A DNA stretch of 64,000 nt from Anniella stebbinsi (GCA_029215795.1 JARDYH010000005.1:13424001-13488000), one strand, 5' to 3'; shown: positions 12,552-24,778, counted from the first letter of the stretch. A program made the numbers and translations. The notes: generated by a model not told the origin, from the sequence alone.

Positions 12552-13348
12552 ATGGCTGCATTCGGACAACACATTAGTCAATGGTGGGTTCAGTAGCCAA
12601 CTCACAGTTGGTTATTTCGTGGGTACTCCCCACACAACATATTCCTACACAACTGTGGGTGGTTGGGGCTGGCATTGAGTGGACTAATAGTTAACCCAGC
12701 ATTTGACTGACACAGGCCCCGCTCCTCTCCCCACCCTCTCTCCTCCCTCAGTCCTCCCAGTTCTATCCCAGCAGCCTCTGCAAGTTGCACCAGTTGTAGC
12801 AGAGTGGCAGCCGCTGCTTTGGTCGCTCTTGCCGCCTGCCTCTATGGGCTTGTGTTTTAACCCACTCACCACATGCCATTAACACAATCACCCCTCCACA
12901 CAACACTTTAAACAACTGGCTTAGAGCTAAACAACTTGCAAGCCAGTTGTTGTTTCTCTGGCTGAATTCGGACGACACAATAAGCAACTGGGGGGGGGGG
13001 GGGAACAATCGTCAGTTGTATTGACTATCGTGTCGTCCGAATGCTGCCATAGTCAACGCAGCGCTGATCCTAATCCACACCACAGTTGATTATTTATTAC
13101 CATGTTGTGTGGGGAGTACCCCCTAGATGAACAACTGTAAAGCTGATTATTATCCCACCATTGATTATTACCCAACACCATTCGTGTTGTCCGAATTCAG
13201 CCTCTCAGTTGCTTATTTGGGTGGAATAGCATACCGTCAGTAGTTTGTGAGCGGTGTGTTACCCTCCACACAACACAATAAGCAATACAACTGTCAATTG
13301 TTTCCCCCGCCCCCTCAGTTGCTTAATATGTTGTCCAAATGCAGCCAT
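12552..13348. mobile_element. Nested TIR elements, GGCTGCATTCGGACAACAC family
   Basis: The outer pair is GGCTGCATTCGGACAACACA (12554) and ATGTTGTCCAAATGCAGCC (13346). An inner one starts GGCTGAATTCGGACGACAC (12960) and ends GTTGTCCGAATTCAGCC (about 13202), with TCT on both sides. A further internal end is at about 13030-13050 (GTGTCGTCCGAATGCTGCC). The nesting order is not certain. Confidence 0.5.
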
Positions 13349-13349
13349 C

Positions 13350-14520
13350 GTGAAATCAAACTCAGTCAGCAACCAAAAGCCTTCTGATTTTTCTTGAGTT
13401 TTCACCAGCTTCCTAAAAGCTACCAATTTGGTGTTTTTCTGTGTTTCTTTAAATCCCAAGGGGTAGTTATTGTTTGGGGAAAGTTTTTCTTGCTCCTTTT
13501 CTCCAGCATTTCCCAACTCTTGATGGGTTTTACTGAATCACTGGCTTTTTGTTTTTTGCCAATGGAGGGGGAAAAAATAATTGCAGGGAGAAAAAAAAGC
13601 TTTCTAAAAGAAAACACTTCATAAGTGAAATACTTCAACTGACATGAGGGTTATTTTTCTAACGCAAATCCAGAATCCTCCCAAAACACACTCTGCAGTG
13701 ACCTGATTGCTTAAGCTTAAATATTTCTCCTGGCAGCTGTTCTCCCTCTGGATTAGCATCGTGGCAAAAAAAAAAAAAAAAAGACATCCAAAATAACAAC
13801 ACTCTCATTTGATGAATGAAACTCCAGGATTATGATATGCTTTAACACAAAAACACAGACCGTATCTACTTCTCAGTTAGCCAGGATATAATACAGATTG
13901 AAACCCGACCCCTATTCTCAAGAGCCTTATGAAGATCACCACCTTTATAAAATGATCGATAACACAGTGTGTGGATGATGTGCGCTAATAAATTAAGGCT
14001 GCATCCTGAAACACACAGGTCCACATTCTTAGCTGTTACTGGCAGGTCTACCGAAGGGTTGTTTCAGATATATGAAAGGGCGAAGGAATTCCCACAGCCC
14101 ATCGTTCCCTGACTCCTGTCTGCTTTTCTTTACTCTGCCAGCCGGGGTATCCATTATAAAGCAAACTTCACGTCCTGTGCTCTGGCTATTGGATATAAAA
14201 ATGATTTTGTTCCTGTTTTTCCGGAAATGTTAATGGCCTTTTGAGTAACATACAGAATCAGCCTGGGAGGGGCTTGACCATTTGGGGGTACACATCACAT
14301 TCTCCATTTCCGGCAAGAAACATACAAATGTCCCATTCTCTTTCTGCACAATCAGGACGTCTTGTACAATCAGGCCTAGAAATAGCTTAACCACTTTTGT
14401 CCCTCCATGTTCCATTCATTAGAAAGAATGAGGAAGGAAATAGCAGAGGAAGGAGATGGAAATGGAGGTAAGGGTCCCAAGAAAAGAACATGCGATTTCA
14501 GTTGCACACAGCCTTAGGCT
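13350..14520. other. No gene seen
   Basis: AT-rich DNA with a poly-A run at 13767. It lacks the repeat types common elsewhere in the window, so it is a candidate for conserved noncoding sequence, but nothing in it can be named. Confidence 0.4.
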
Positions 14521-14637
14521 TAGCTACAGTGGGGTACTGGGTTTACGACAAAGGGAATTCTCCCCCCCCCCTTTCATTCCCCAAGGCCCACATTCCTTCA
14601 TGGGAATGTGATTAGGGTCTGTTTACTGGCACTGAGG

Positions 14638-14845
14638 CCAGATCTACGCCAAGCGGGATATAGCAGTATGAAAGTGGTACATAAAAAGCAGGAGCCACAC
14701 CAAGCAGTATATACTGATATATGGTATGTGTCAATGGGTCCCAACAGTTGTCCGTGTGCTTCAATACCTCTATAAAGCAGTCGTGTGGCTCCTGCCTTTT
14801 ATAGAACGCTTTCATACCGCTATATCCTGCTTGGTGTAGATCTGG
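14638..14845. mobile_element. Fold-back MITE with 75-bp arms
   Basis: CCAGATCTACGCCAAGCGGG and CCTGCTTGGTGTAGATCTGG begin and end a 208-base near-palindrome (arms include AGCAGGAGCCACAC / GTGTGGCTCCTGC). Flanks CACTGAGG and CACTGAGT suggest a 7-of-8 target duplication, as for hAT. Confidence 0.65.
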
Positions 14846-16051
14846 CACTGAGTAGAGTCAATGCCCAAAGTGAGCAGGGTCAATGCACACATACAGACCC
14901 ACTACATTCACATACATAAGTACAAACACTCGTATATTCACACACACAGGGCACCTGTCAAGGGTCGGCATGGTGGGGCACCTGTCAAGGTCCCATATCC
15001 CGGCAGGGCCCCACCACCAACAGCCCCCTGGAACTGTTCCCTCCTCTTCTCCATTGCAACCTGTTTGTTCACCTGCCTCTGGTTCTGACCAAGGCAATTG
15101 CAGTGGTGAGAAGGAGGAGGAGCAGATGCCTCGGCCTACTTGCTCCCTGACTCTCTACCTGTCAAGCAAACAAGTGGCAGCCATGATGAAGAGAGAGAAG
15201 CAACAGCAGCTGGTGGCCATGTTGGTGAGAACGTAGACTCACTGGTGGAGGAGGCCCATTGAGGGGGTCTTGCTGAAGGGTGGTCAAGAAACCGGAGCTG
15301 GCGTTGCATGCATATATACACTAGGCTCGCCTTTTCGAATCTGGTGCCCTCCAGATGTGCTGGATTGCAATTCCCATCATCATGCAATTCCCAGCATGGC
15401 CAACGGTGTTGTTCCAGAGAACGGCACACAAAATGACCAAATTCAAGAACTGACAATGCTCCAGTACCTTTAACAAGAGAGAACTTGGACAGGACCACAT
15501 TTCTCACCATGTGCAGTGTGATGAGCTGCTGCACCTGCCAAAATCCCCTCTTCGATTCAGTTATTAATAGCACAGCAGCCTTATGTTTCTTTGCATCTGG
15601 TTACTTCGCAGCACGTTCCTCCCAACAGATGCACACACAGATGAGCCCAGCTCCCAAAATCAACGTGCAGACAAGAGGTGCCGGCCTGCATACGCACAGC
15701 TCGAGCCACACAGGTCCAGTGCCAACACACTCGACAACAGGCACTTTCGCGTCCAGCAGAACTCACAGGGTGTGTGAATGTGCGTGAAGAGGGTCAGCTC
15801 AGGGACTGGATTGATGGAGGGGAAAAATCAATTATTCAAGAGGCCCAATTAATATTCATAAGCCTCCGGCACCAAACTGTCAGAGACTAGGAGGGGAAAT
15901 TAGAACAGGCAGCACTATGCTGGGGAGGGCGGGGGGAGGAGAGGCTGAGCCCTGATTCCCAGCCCCCAGTTCTATTCCAAAACTTGCTGCTGATCAACTC
16001 CCACCCACTATGCCAGGTGTTCTCAAACTTAGTCCAAGAAGGGACCTCACC

Positions 16052-16618
16052 TAGGCCGCTTCTACACTGGCCTTTCGAGCTGGGATAGCCGCTGGGTGGC
16101 CCCTGTGAGTCCAAATGATGCACAGGGACTCCCAGGGGCAGGGGGGATGAGCATGGGTTTCCCCTGGGATAAGGGATCCAGGGGAAACCCGATTCTTCCC
16201 GCGGTCCCGGGAACATCCCGAGACCCCGGGAGGTGTGGGCACCCATCTCGCCTGGTGCCCGCTTACCTGCAAGTAAGCGGGCACCAGAAATGGGCACGGA
16301 GCCACACCGCGCGGCACCGTGCCCATCAAGGGAGGGGGGAAAGCAAGTCCATCCCCAGGATGGTGGAGGGGGTGGGTGGGCAATTTCGGGGGGTAATTTT
16401 TTAAAAAAATTACTTACCTTTCCATTGGAGCGCAAATGCGCTCTTCTCGGATCGTTCCCTCCCCCCAAAAAATCACGGGTTCAACTGTGTGACAGCCCAG
16501 GAGGAAGACGGGTCTTCTCACGTCTCTGTGTGGATTAGAGCAACGATCCCGGAAGCAGGTACTTCTAGGATCCTCCCCCTCCCTCCCTCTACACCCCTAT
16601 GGTGTAGAAAGGCCCCTA
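16052..16618 (+). mobile_element. TIR element, GGCCGCTTCTACAC family
   Basis: Ends TAGGCCGCTTCTACACTGG and GTGTAGAAAGGCCCCTA are inverted. It carries GATGCACAGGGACTCCC and a perfect 15-bp hairpin at 16252-16287. A related element in the opposite orientation is at 24213-24714. The end sequence and possible 3-bp duplication (CTA) fit a PIF/Harbinger-type MITE; this is a weak call. Confidence 0.5.
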
Positions 16619-16810
16619 GAGTTAAAAAAATAAATAAAATGCAGGCACCCCTTACTAATCCAGCAATCCAAAGCCTCCCTAACATTTATTGAATTAACAT
16701 GTGTCCTGTCACCTCAAATTTCCAAGCAAGCGGGAGAATGCGCTGGTCAGACCTCTGATCTACAACCACTATTATGCAATTACGGTTACCATGTGGCAAA
16801 CTTTTAAAAG

Positions 16811-17215
16811 GCTACTGTGTGCTTCCCTGTTGTCTGTGTTACCCACCTAGAATTCTAAGTAATAATGCTTAGGAACAGTCTATAACAGTTTAACAACAAA
16901 TACTAAAAGCAGCAGCAAAGCAGCAGGTGAACAACATTAAATAAGGGCCAGAGAGAATAAAATAGTCATTGTCTGCCATCTAAATGACAACAGCGCAGGT
17001 GCCAAGGGAACCTTACTGGGGAAGATGTTCAAAAGAAGCAGCATCCCTACAGAAAAGGCCTTGTCTAGAATCATCACCTGTCTACCCTGGAAGGGGCATC
17101 CAGAGCAAGGCTTCTGGTGATGATCTGAGTGAAGTTATGGATGAGCTCAACACCTCAGTTGACAAATGCGTGGACCTTTATAGGTTGAGAACTATGAAAT
17201 GAGAGCAGTGGTCAG
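16811..17215 (-). mobile_element. Possible LINE 3' fragment
   Basis: The text resembles the minus-strand LINE tails elsewhere in the window (GTTACCCACCTAGAATTCTA, then ACAGAAAAGGCCTTGTCTAG), but no conserved coding block is left. Confidence 0.35.
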
Positions 17216-17919
17216 CAACAATTGGCCCCAGAGCAAATCCAGCCCATCAGGCTCCTGAAGCTGATCCCCAATAGTGCCTTCCCCATCGGGCCAGCACTTT
17301 ACTCCATTCAGAGATCAGTTCCTGCCTTCATCAATCCCACCCCCTCGTGGTGCCCCCTGAAGCAAATTGCTTCACCCGGCTTCATGGCAGGGCCAGCCCT
17401 GGAGTGCCACCACCATGCAGCCATCAGCGGCACCAGGGATGGTGTCAAGGGCAGGCATGGTTGGGTACCTGCCAAGGGCCGGCACAGCCCAGCAGAGGCC
17501 CACTGACAACCCTGGAGTTGCTCCACTTCTTCATCCTTGCAACTTCCTGGCTTACCTGTCTCTAACTGTGGAGATGAGAAGGAGGAGGCGCAAGAGCAGC
17601 TGGAAACAATGGTGTTGAGAAGGTGGACTCAGGGAGGGAGGAGGACCCAATGAGGGCGTCTTACCCAAGGCCCCACAAAAACATGGAGCCCGCACTGAGC
17701 AACAGCTTCTGCCACCGCATAATTCCTCAATCTCCCTGGCTTGTACTTGCCCTAAATAACTTTCGCGCGGCAAACATACACTGTTCAAGGGAGATCCTTC
17801 CCAAAACATCAGTTACCTGCGTGGGAGGCGAGCTTTGTGAGGGAAGACTCGACCTGCCATCCCTGCTGCTGGCTTGCTTTGCAGCCTGCTGGTAAATGTT
17901 TCTATGCTTCCCCCTTCCC

Positions 17920-18296
17920 TAGGGTGACCAGATGCAAAGGAAGCTGGAGCATTCTATCCCATAATCATTAGAGCCGCCAACTTTTTAATTGGCCAACCCT
18001 TGCATCTGCAGCAACAACCCGACATGCAGAAATTTTGCAGGTGAAGAATTTCCTGTCATGGAAGTAAAGTAATGAGAAGAACTTTGCTTAATTTAGTGCT
18101 GTGTGTCAGGTCGATGTTTTTTAAAAAAACACAGGAGCATGCGCAAATCATGGAGTTGGAAACCCTGTTATGAGTGGTGACTGTAGCTTTTTTATTATTA
18201 TTTTAATCACCTCTCTGTGACAAGCTGACCTGCTGAAATTCCCTCTTCTATAAAATTTCTAGAGATAAAAACTCATCTTCTTTTGTATCTGGGCGC
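17920..18296. mobile_element. Diverged relative of the hAT MITE family
   Basis: It starts TAGGGTGACCAGATGCAAAG, carries CTGCTGAAATTCCCTCTTCT near the right end, and stops near TTTTGTATCTGG. The middle differs from the other copies, perhaps through insertion or decay. Confidence 0.4.
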
Positions 18297-20390
18297 TGCA
18301 GGGAAATTGGCTGTTCTTATCCACTGGCAAGGAAAAGGCACTTTCATTATTGCTTCACGTGTTCTTCTTTTGAGACTGTTCACTCTACTCTTCCCCATAG
18401 AAGTGGGAAGTTCAGGGTAGCCCGTAACAGGATCAGTTGCCTGTGAAAGAGAGGTCACTCGAGACACAATACGTTTAGAATATGGTATGTTTAGAATGAT
18501 CTAGGCTTTGTTTTTGACAAGGGGCACAGAAGCAAGCACACAGGCAGGTTGTGCTAGTATTAAATAGCTCTAGTGTTACCAGTTTTTGAACTGATCCATG
18601 TAGCCCTGCTTTTAACCACAGCATGATATGCAGACATCAGTAGGTGATTTTATCACCATGCTGAAATGCTTCACCTACTGATTTCTGCACATAACCTGTG
18701 GTCAACAACAAAAGACCGGGTCATTTTATCTGGTCAGTTGGCAACCCTAACAGCAAACTCCAATCTAAGATCCTGCCTCTGCCACCACACCGTCTCGCCC
18801 CAAATGCTACTCTCTCTTTGTCATTCTAACCAACCAGGTCAAAATAGATTCATCTCTCCATCCTGGGAAGGCAAGTGTTGTTGTTTTTACGAAGATTGCC
18901 AACTGACCAAGAAAAATGCCTGGCCTGTGCCTTTGGAAGCCGCTTGCTTTGCAGAAATCAAGCAATTATACTTTTCACTATACAGAGAGAAACATCATAT
19001 CTTGCTAAGGTTTGTCCATCCAGCTACTGTTAAAGCCATGAGAGTAGGGATCAGGAAGAGAATTTGACAACAAATTTTTAATTGCACTATACTGACCACT
19101 AGCCAAGGGACGTTGAATTTTTTCAGAAGGGGGGCTGAATTCCATTTTGGAGAAGCTGACGATTTGGGGGGGGGGGGCTGCATTCCAGTGGTGGGCGGAG
19201 CAAAAGGGGTGGAGTCAAAAATACCAGCATATTGTAGCTTACAGCTCATGATGGCAGTAAATAAGCCTTAGGAGAGGTATTTCAACCTTTTAGAATGGTT
19301 GAAAGCCGAAAAGCCATCAGATGGTTAGTGGTCCTATACAGACTCAGACAGGCGGAGAAATTTCACCATTTGCATGGCTCCCAACAGTTCACTTGCTGGG
19401 TCATTCAGCATTGCACCAGACCCACACCAAAGGTTCCTTCTTTTTTCCTCTCATCCTGTCTCTGTGCCTTTAAGAGCAGCCTGACACAGAAATTAGTGGA
19501 TGATGCTTTTCCTGGTGTGAAGCTGCTTGGCAAGCGCCTCTCGTCATGGCAAGGGTATGAAAAGCTGCTACTGCCAAAACCCTTCTACAGGGACTGTCGG
19601 CCCTTGTGTTTGCTCACCCTAGTTATCACAGACCATTGTTTCTTATAGCGGCAGACAATTACAATTAGCAAACAACAAAAGCCAAGCCAAGCAATGGGGC
19701 TTGTTGTTGAATCTATTGCTTTCTGACCCTTCCAATCTGGACCATGTGTTCAGTCATTAAAATCTATGGAGCAGGGCTATGCGAGGTTGGCGTTTACAGA
19801 CACAACAATCACCCAGAACAAATCTGCAAAATATTAGCCAGAAGAATGTCCCGTCTCATTCTGATCTTGGGTGTTTCCATCCTAGTTTATTTATTGTGCG
19901 ACAGCCATGGATGCTTCCAGATGGGCATCTCGTAATGTTACCAATCAAAAAGCACTGGGCAGCTATTCCGTCTTGTCCTCTTTAGCAGATCTTTTTTTGC
20001 ATCCTCACTTTTTACGGGGCAATCACATAATCATCTTCTCCATCAACCCATTGTCCTCCTGTGTTTTCCATGTACTGCTTCTGTCTTTTCTCAGCTTGCA
20101 GAAAATCCTTTCAAACAAAATAATATAGAACGGAACAGTCGCACAGTTTCAAAGGTGTCAATCACTTTAACATGAATACTTTTTCACCTTTTTAAAGAGG
20201 CATGAATACGTAAATGTGATGTATTGGACTATTGAGCCTATGGTCTATATCTTGACACACCTTCACTATTACTTTTCTGGTCAGCACCATTTTGACTCTG
20301 TTAGCTTTTAAATGATCTTTTGATTTCTGGTATTTCTTTCATAGATACATACATACATATACACACACATATCACTCTCTCTCACACACA
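18297..20390. other. No gene seen
   Basis: It contains the family D repeat at 19.1 kb and a short inverted pair (CAGTAGGTGATTTTATCACC with CTTCACCTACTG, 18638-18680). Nothing else is identifiable. Confidence 0.4.
19095..19302 (+). repeat. Interspersed repeat family D, copy 1
   Basis: GGGGCTGAATTCCATTTTGG ... CTGCATTCCAGTGGTGGGC ... GAGGTATTTCAACC is shared with 47397-47580. A poly-G run sits in the middle. Confidence 0.45.
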
Positions 20391-20393
20391 CAC

Positions 20394-20713
20394 TAGGGTG
20401 ACCAGATAAAATCCAGGTCAGGGCTCATGTAACTTCAACAGTTGTAGAGAAAAGGGAATTTCAGCCAGTGTCATTTGTATGCAATTAGTCCCTGGCGAAA
20501 TTCCCTCTTCATCACAACAGTTAAAGTTGCAGGAGCCCTGCCTTCTTTTGTATATAGTCACTCTAGTATAGTGCCTGCAACTTTAACTGTTGTGATGAAG
20601 AGGGAATTTCACCAGGGACTAATTGCATACAAATGACACTGGCTGAAATTCCCTTTTCTCTACAACTGTTAAAGTTACATGAGCCCTGACCTGGATTTTA
20701 TCTGGTCAGCCCA
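20394..20713. mobile_element. hAT MITE, inverted-dimer form, in a CA repeat
   Basis: It starts TAGGGTGACCAGATAAAATC and ends GATTTTATCTGGTCAGCC, with the same internal arms as the copies at 27.4, 28.0 and 41.3 kb. The left flank is (CA)n, so a duplication cannot be read. Confidence 0.75.
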
Positions 20714-20899
20714 ATGTATGTCAAAGGACACCATTGTGCGTTTCCACCTCAGGCAGCAAAATATTTTGGGCCAGCCCAGATACTAACATAATATAAGGCA
20801 GTTTCATATGTTCATGTGAGTTAGAATCCAGCTAGCCCAGATAACATTCCCACCCAAAAACATGCGTTTTGAAAATAAGTATGTGAGCACATACCGCCC

Positions 20900-20911
20900 T
20901 TTCTCTCTCTT

Positions 20912-20979
<68 letters not shown>
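20900..20979. repeat. (CT)n(CA)n compound microsatellite
   Basis: An impure CT tract passes into about 11 CA units. Confidence 0.9.
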
Positions 20980-21152
20980 TGAGAGAAGGTGGTACTGGGT
21001 AAGAAGTAACAGTGGTTGGCAAGCCAATGCCAACAGTGGTTGGCATTGGCTTCCTAGCCATGAAATAATTTTTGTCTAATTTGTGTGGTAGGTGCCATAT
21101 CAGTGACAGTTAAAGGGCCTGGTGAATCTTCTGGGCCTTCTGTTTTACACTC

Positions 21153-21271
21153 AGGATGAGCAACTTGTGGCCCTCCAGATGTTTTGGCCTACAACTCCCA
21201 TCTGCCCTAGCCAGGTGAAGGATTATAAGAGTTGTAAGCCAAAACACCTGGAGGGCCACAAGTTGCCTGCC
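21153..21271. mobile_element. Small palindromic MITE (CAACTCCCATCAGCCC family)
   Basis: GCAACTTGTGGCCCTCCAGA and CTGGAGGGCCACAAGTTGC are perfect arms, with CCTACAACTCCCATCTGCCC inside. Confidence 0.7.
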
Positions 21272-21479
21272 AGTTTTACACCCGAGGTGGATTCCCCCAC
21301 TCTCCGTTTGCATGCTTAGACCGCAGCAATTCTTCCTGATTCACAAATGCAAAAGTACAAGGGGTGATTTCTTCTGCCCATGGAATGGTGGGGCAGAACT
21401 CCTAAGGCACCCCCCCCCCCCAGCCTTCCACTATCTCCAGGCCTTCTTCCCAACCCACTTTCCCTAAATAGATTTCCCA

Positions 21480-22095
21480 TAAAAAGCTCATTTCGTGACC
21501 AGCCTCACGCGGCAACTTTCCCAGCAAAGCTGACAGCTCTGAACAAGAGCGCCGGGGACAATGCAAAGGCCGGTGAGGTCAGGATTAAGAGCGACAGTAG
21601 CAGAGTGGGAAACAGGCCTTCTTTGCAGGCCTTGTCAGCGACCGCGAGCAACCGTCCTGAACGGATGTATTCCTCGCCCCCACGATCAGAACAAGGGGAG
21701 CAACTAGATGGGCACAAAAGGCCAGGATCAGGTCATGCCCGCTCTGTGAATGACAACTTGGCTGCTGTCCTCAAATCTCTCGCCCTTACTAATGCAAGCC
21801 CTCTTCAAGTCCTAGTCTTCATTTGCCGCTCTGCTCCCGTCTCTCCCTCTTTCTTTCTTTCTTTCTCTCTCTCTAGCTTTGACACATCTCTATTTTTAGC
21901 TTCCCCTTCACGACGTTTGGCTGCTGTTGCTGCTCTCGGCCCTTGTGCAAATGAGCTCACGCTCTACCTCACACGACTTGAACGCAGCACCTTCCAGGCC
22001 TGGCGCCAGTTCAGCAGCTGGGGGGGTTGGGGGTGGCAGCGGCGGCGGCGGCAGAAGCGAAGGACAGGAAACGAGGAGTCTCACATCCTCTAGCA
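21480..22095. other. GC-richer, apparently single-copy region, no gene assigned
   Basis: It has more CpG than its neighbours (CTCACGCGGCAAC, GCGACCGCGAGCAACCG, GGCGGCGGCGGC at about 22037), a short CTTT/CT tract at 21850 and no recognised repeat. The long open frame across it shows no known domain. It could be a regulatory island within the proposed LRRN intron. Confidence 0.3.
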
Positions 22096-22142
22096 GCTGC
22101 TGGCCCTGGTCTTCTTTATGGTGCCCTGCACAAGACACCAGT

Positions 22143-22254
22143 GGGTAGTATCCAATGTTAATCCTACTTAGAATAGACCCATTGAAATGAATGGGGCTTA
22201 TGTTAGTCATTTTGATGAGTCTACTCTAAATAGGGCTAACATTGGATACTACCC
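22143..22254. mobile_element. Short fold-back MITE
   Basis: GGGTAGTATCCAATGTTA and its complement TAACATTGGATACTACCC flank a 112-base near-palindrome with AATAGACCCATTGAAATGAA in the centre. Confidence 0.65.
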
Positions 22255-22265
22255 AATGTGACACA

Positions 22266-22775
22266 GTGGCAGCATTCGAACGACATGATAATCAATGGGG
22301 GGGGGGGGAATCAACCTTCAGTTGTGTTGATTATTGTGTCGTGCCTCGGGCAACACACAATGCACGCACAACTGACAGTACGATATTTCGGTGAATTAAA
22401 CAATGGGGAAAAACAACGGGCTGCTCCGTTGCTTAGCCCCAAACCCATTGAATAAAATGTAATGGGATCCCCCCTCTCTCCGTGTACTATTCCAGTCGGT
22501 CATAGAGTTCCCCGGCAAGAGCGGCTGAACCTCCCCCCCCCCCCCCGCCGCTCCTATACAGCCGGCAGAACTTGAGGTGCATGATGGGATAGGGCTGGGA
22601 GGACTGAGGGAGGAGGAAGGGAGGAGCACCAGCCGCCCAGAAGGACGCCCGGGACTTTCAGCCATGCAACGGGAGGAGGGGCAACATGTTGTGTGCCAGG
22701 CACTGGGAAAATAATGCACGGTGAGTGTGTTATTCCCCCCCTCCATTGCCTAATATGTCGTCTGAATGCTCCCAA
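22266..22775. mobile_element. TIR element, GGCTGCATTCGGACAACAC family
   Basis: It starts GGCAGCATTCGAACGACAT and ends ATGTCGTCTGAATGCTCCC. It has a poly-G run at 22298 and a C-run at 22533, like the relative near 13 kb. Confidence 0.5.
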
Positions 22776-22794
22776 CATTAAGGGTGTCAGAAGA

Positions 22795-22988
22795 CAAGGG
22801 CTGGGGATCTCAGGTTCAAATCCTCACTCTGGCCATGAAGCTCACTAGGTCAGCTTGGCCTGGTCACCATTGCTCAGGCAAATCTACCCCCACAGGATTG
22901 TTGTGAGGATAAAATGCTGGTAGAACCATGTACATTGCCTTGACCTCCTTGGAAGAAAGGTGGAATATAAATGTAATAAACAAATAAC
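22795..22988 (+). mobile_element. tRNA-derived SINE with MIR-like core, second copy
   Basis: B-box GGTTCAAATCC lies at 22813-22823. The shared segments GGCCATGAAGCTCACT, CACAGGATTGTTGTGAGGAT and GGTGGAATATAAATGTAAT are in the same order as at 63.6 kb. The A-box head is degraded. Confidence 0.75.
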
Positions 22989-23301
22989 TGCCCCCCACCA
23001 GCAGATACCAGCTCTGCATCCCCATAATCCTCTTCACAGCCTCCGGCTGTTCATCTGCTACATCATTGCCTCTACTGAACCCTCACTAGGCTACGGACTG
23101 CCATCTTTCCCCTTGTAATTGCCACCATCGCAGCTGAAACCCTGCCCGGGTGGCCCGGGCGGATATATTTTAGAAATTCCATTATTCATTCCCTACGTCC
23201 TGTCACAATCTTCAAGGTTGGCCAACATTCCCTCCTGACTATTACCAGCTTTTCCTGCGCCACATTAATATATATCCACTGGCATTGCCTCTCATTGGGT
23301 A

Positions 23302-23652
23302 GGCCCCCTCCACAAGGATGCGCTTTTGCGCCCGGTTTGGCGATTATGCGCATTATCACGGAGGCGCATTTACTCCTAATCCCTCTGCACGGGAGGCAGC
23401 AAGAGGCGGCGAAGCGCATTAATTGATGTCCAAAAAGCGCTTTACAATAAGTTAATGCGCATAATCGCTTGTTCACACGGCGAAAATGCGCTTTAACGGC
23501 TGGAGCAAAATAAAAGTCTCTATTTAACGCGCATTCGATAATGCGCATAATCCGGGAGATAACGCGCCTCTACGCCCGTTTTGCGCTCCGCTAGTGTGGA
23601 GGTAAAATTTATAATGAGCTTTCAAAGAGCATTAAACCTCTCTTGTGGAGGT
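23302..23652 (-). mobile_element. CpG-rich TIR element, inverted second copy
   Basis: It reads on the minus strand as the element at 3108-3464, with shared words (AAAGCGCTTTTTGGACAT type, GAGGGATTAGGAGTAAA) in the same order. Left end is GGCCCCCTCCACAAGGATG; right end is CTCTTGTGGAGG. Confidence 0.6.
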
Positions 23653-24212
23653 ACCCGTACTCTCCTATGATCAATCATAAGGAGCCTTCTGAGAGAGCTG
23701 CCCTGAACTTCTTCTGAGAAGTGTTGGGACAGAAACCCAAGTAAATATATAGAAAAACAAATAAATGTTCATTTAAGGTTACCACATCTAAACCTTGGGA
23801 AGGCTCTGAACTGGGAAGGCAGAATTTCACCAGGTGCAGATGGGAGAAGCCACATACCTTTCTATGCAACTCTTAAAACAGGGTGAGCAGGCCCAGCACC
23901 CAAGTCCAACCCTCCAGGGTTCCCCAGAAGGTCAAACCCCTTCCCTAGCTATCCCCCTATCCCCCAACTGCCAATTGTTTTGTTGTTTTCCAGCTTTTGC
24001 ACCATTTCCCCCCCAATTCTAAAAGGTTAAAATCCCTGTCCTAAGCTTTAGTTACTGGCAGTAAGAGCTTGGAGCTAAAATATGCTGCCACTTTGGCCCC
24101 ACCCCTTTGCCTTTGGTCTCACCCACCACCTGCCTTTGGAAGGCAACCCTCTCTGAATTGGAATTTGGCCCTCGGGCTCGGAAAGGTTCTGCACCCGGGT
24201 CTTTTGGCAACA

Positions 24213-24714
24213 CAATGGCCCTTTCTACACCCAAGAGTGTAGAGGGAGGACCTGGGGGCAATCCTGGACTCACACGCCTCCAGGATCATCGCACAGTTTC
24301 TACACAGGGAGCGTGACATCCTGGAAGCAAACATTGCACCCGCCATTCCCCCCCCTCCCCCCCGGAAATAACGGTGCCGGGAGCGCAAATGTAAGTTAAA
24401 AAAAAAAAAAGACCCGACCCCGCTCCCTCCACCCCCGGTGGCCCTAGACTTCCCCCGGCCCAGCTCCTTCTCTCTTGCAGACCCCCGCTACTCGCGGATA
24501 AGAGGTAAGAAGCCAGGACAGGCACCCACACTGCCTGTGGTCCTCAGGATCATCCCAGGACCGCTGGAAGATTCAGGGTTTTGCAGGGTTTCTTTATCCC
24601 AGGGAAAACCCGTGTCTGTCCCCACTGCCTCAGGGAGTCACTGTGCATCATTTGGACACATAGGGAGCACCCAGAGACTACCCCGGGGGAAAAGGCCGCT
24701 GTAGAAACGGCCTA
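24213..24714 (-). mobile_element. TIR element, GGCCGCTTCTACAC family, inverted copy
   Basis: Ends GGCCCTTTCTACACCC and CTGTAGAAACGGCC. Its GGGAGTCACTGTGCATCATT and TCCCAGGGAAAACCCGTG segments are the complement of those in the element at 16052. Confidence 0.5.
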
Positions 24715-24778
24715 AGAGGGAGGGAGAATTTTGCTCCAGTGGAGGGGTGGCTCATTTCATAGCAGGCCTTCAGAACAG

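Noticed and set aside
12990..13004. Poly-G runs here and at 4012, 22298, 30940, 34462 and 40690 as regulatory G-quadruplexes
   Set aside because: Most sit at the same place within copies of MITEs and look like slippage-prone runs; no further support.
21380..22093. 237-codon open frame
   Set aside because: No recognisable domain, low-complexity Ser-rich text, and no splice or promoter context for a protein.
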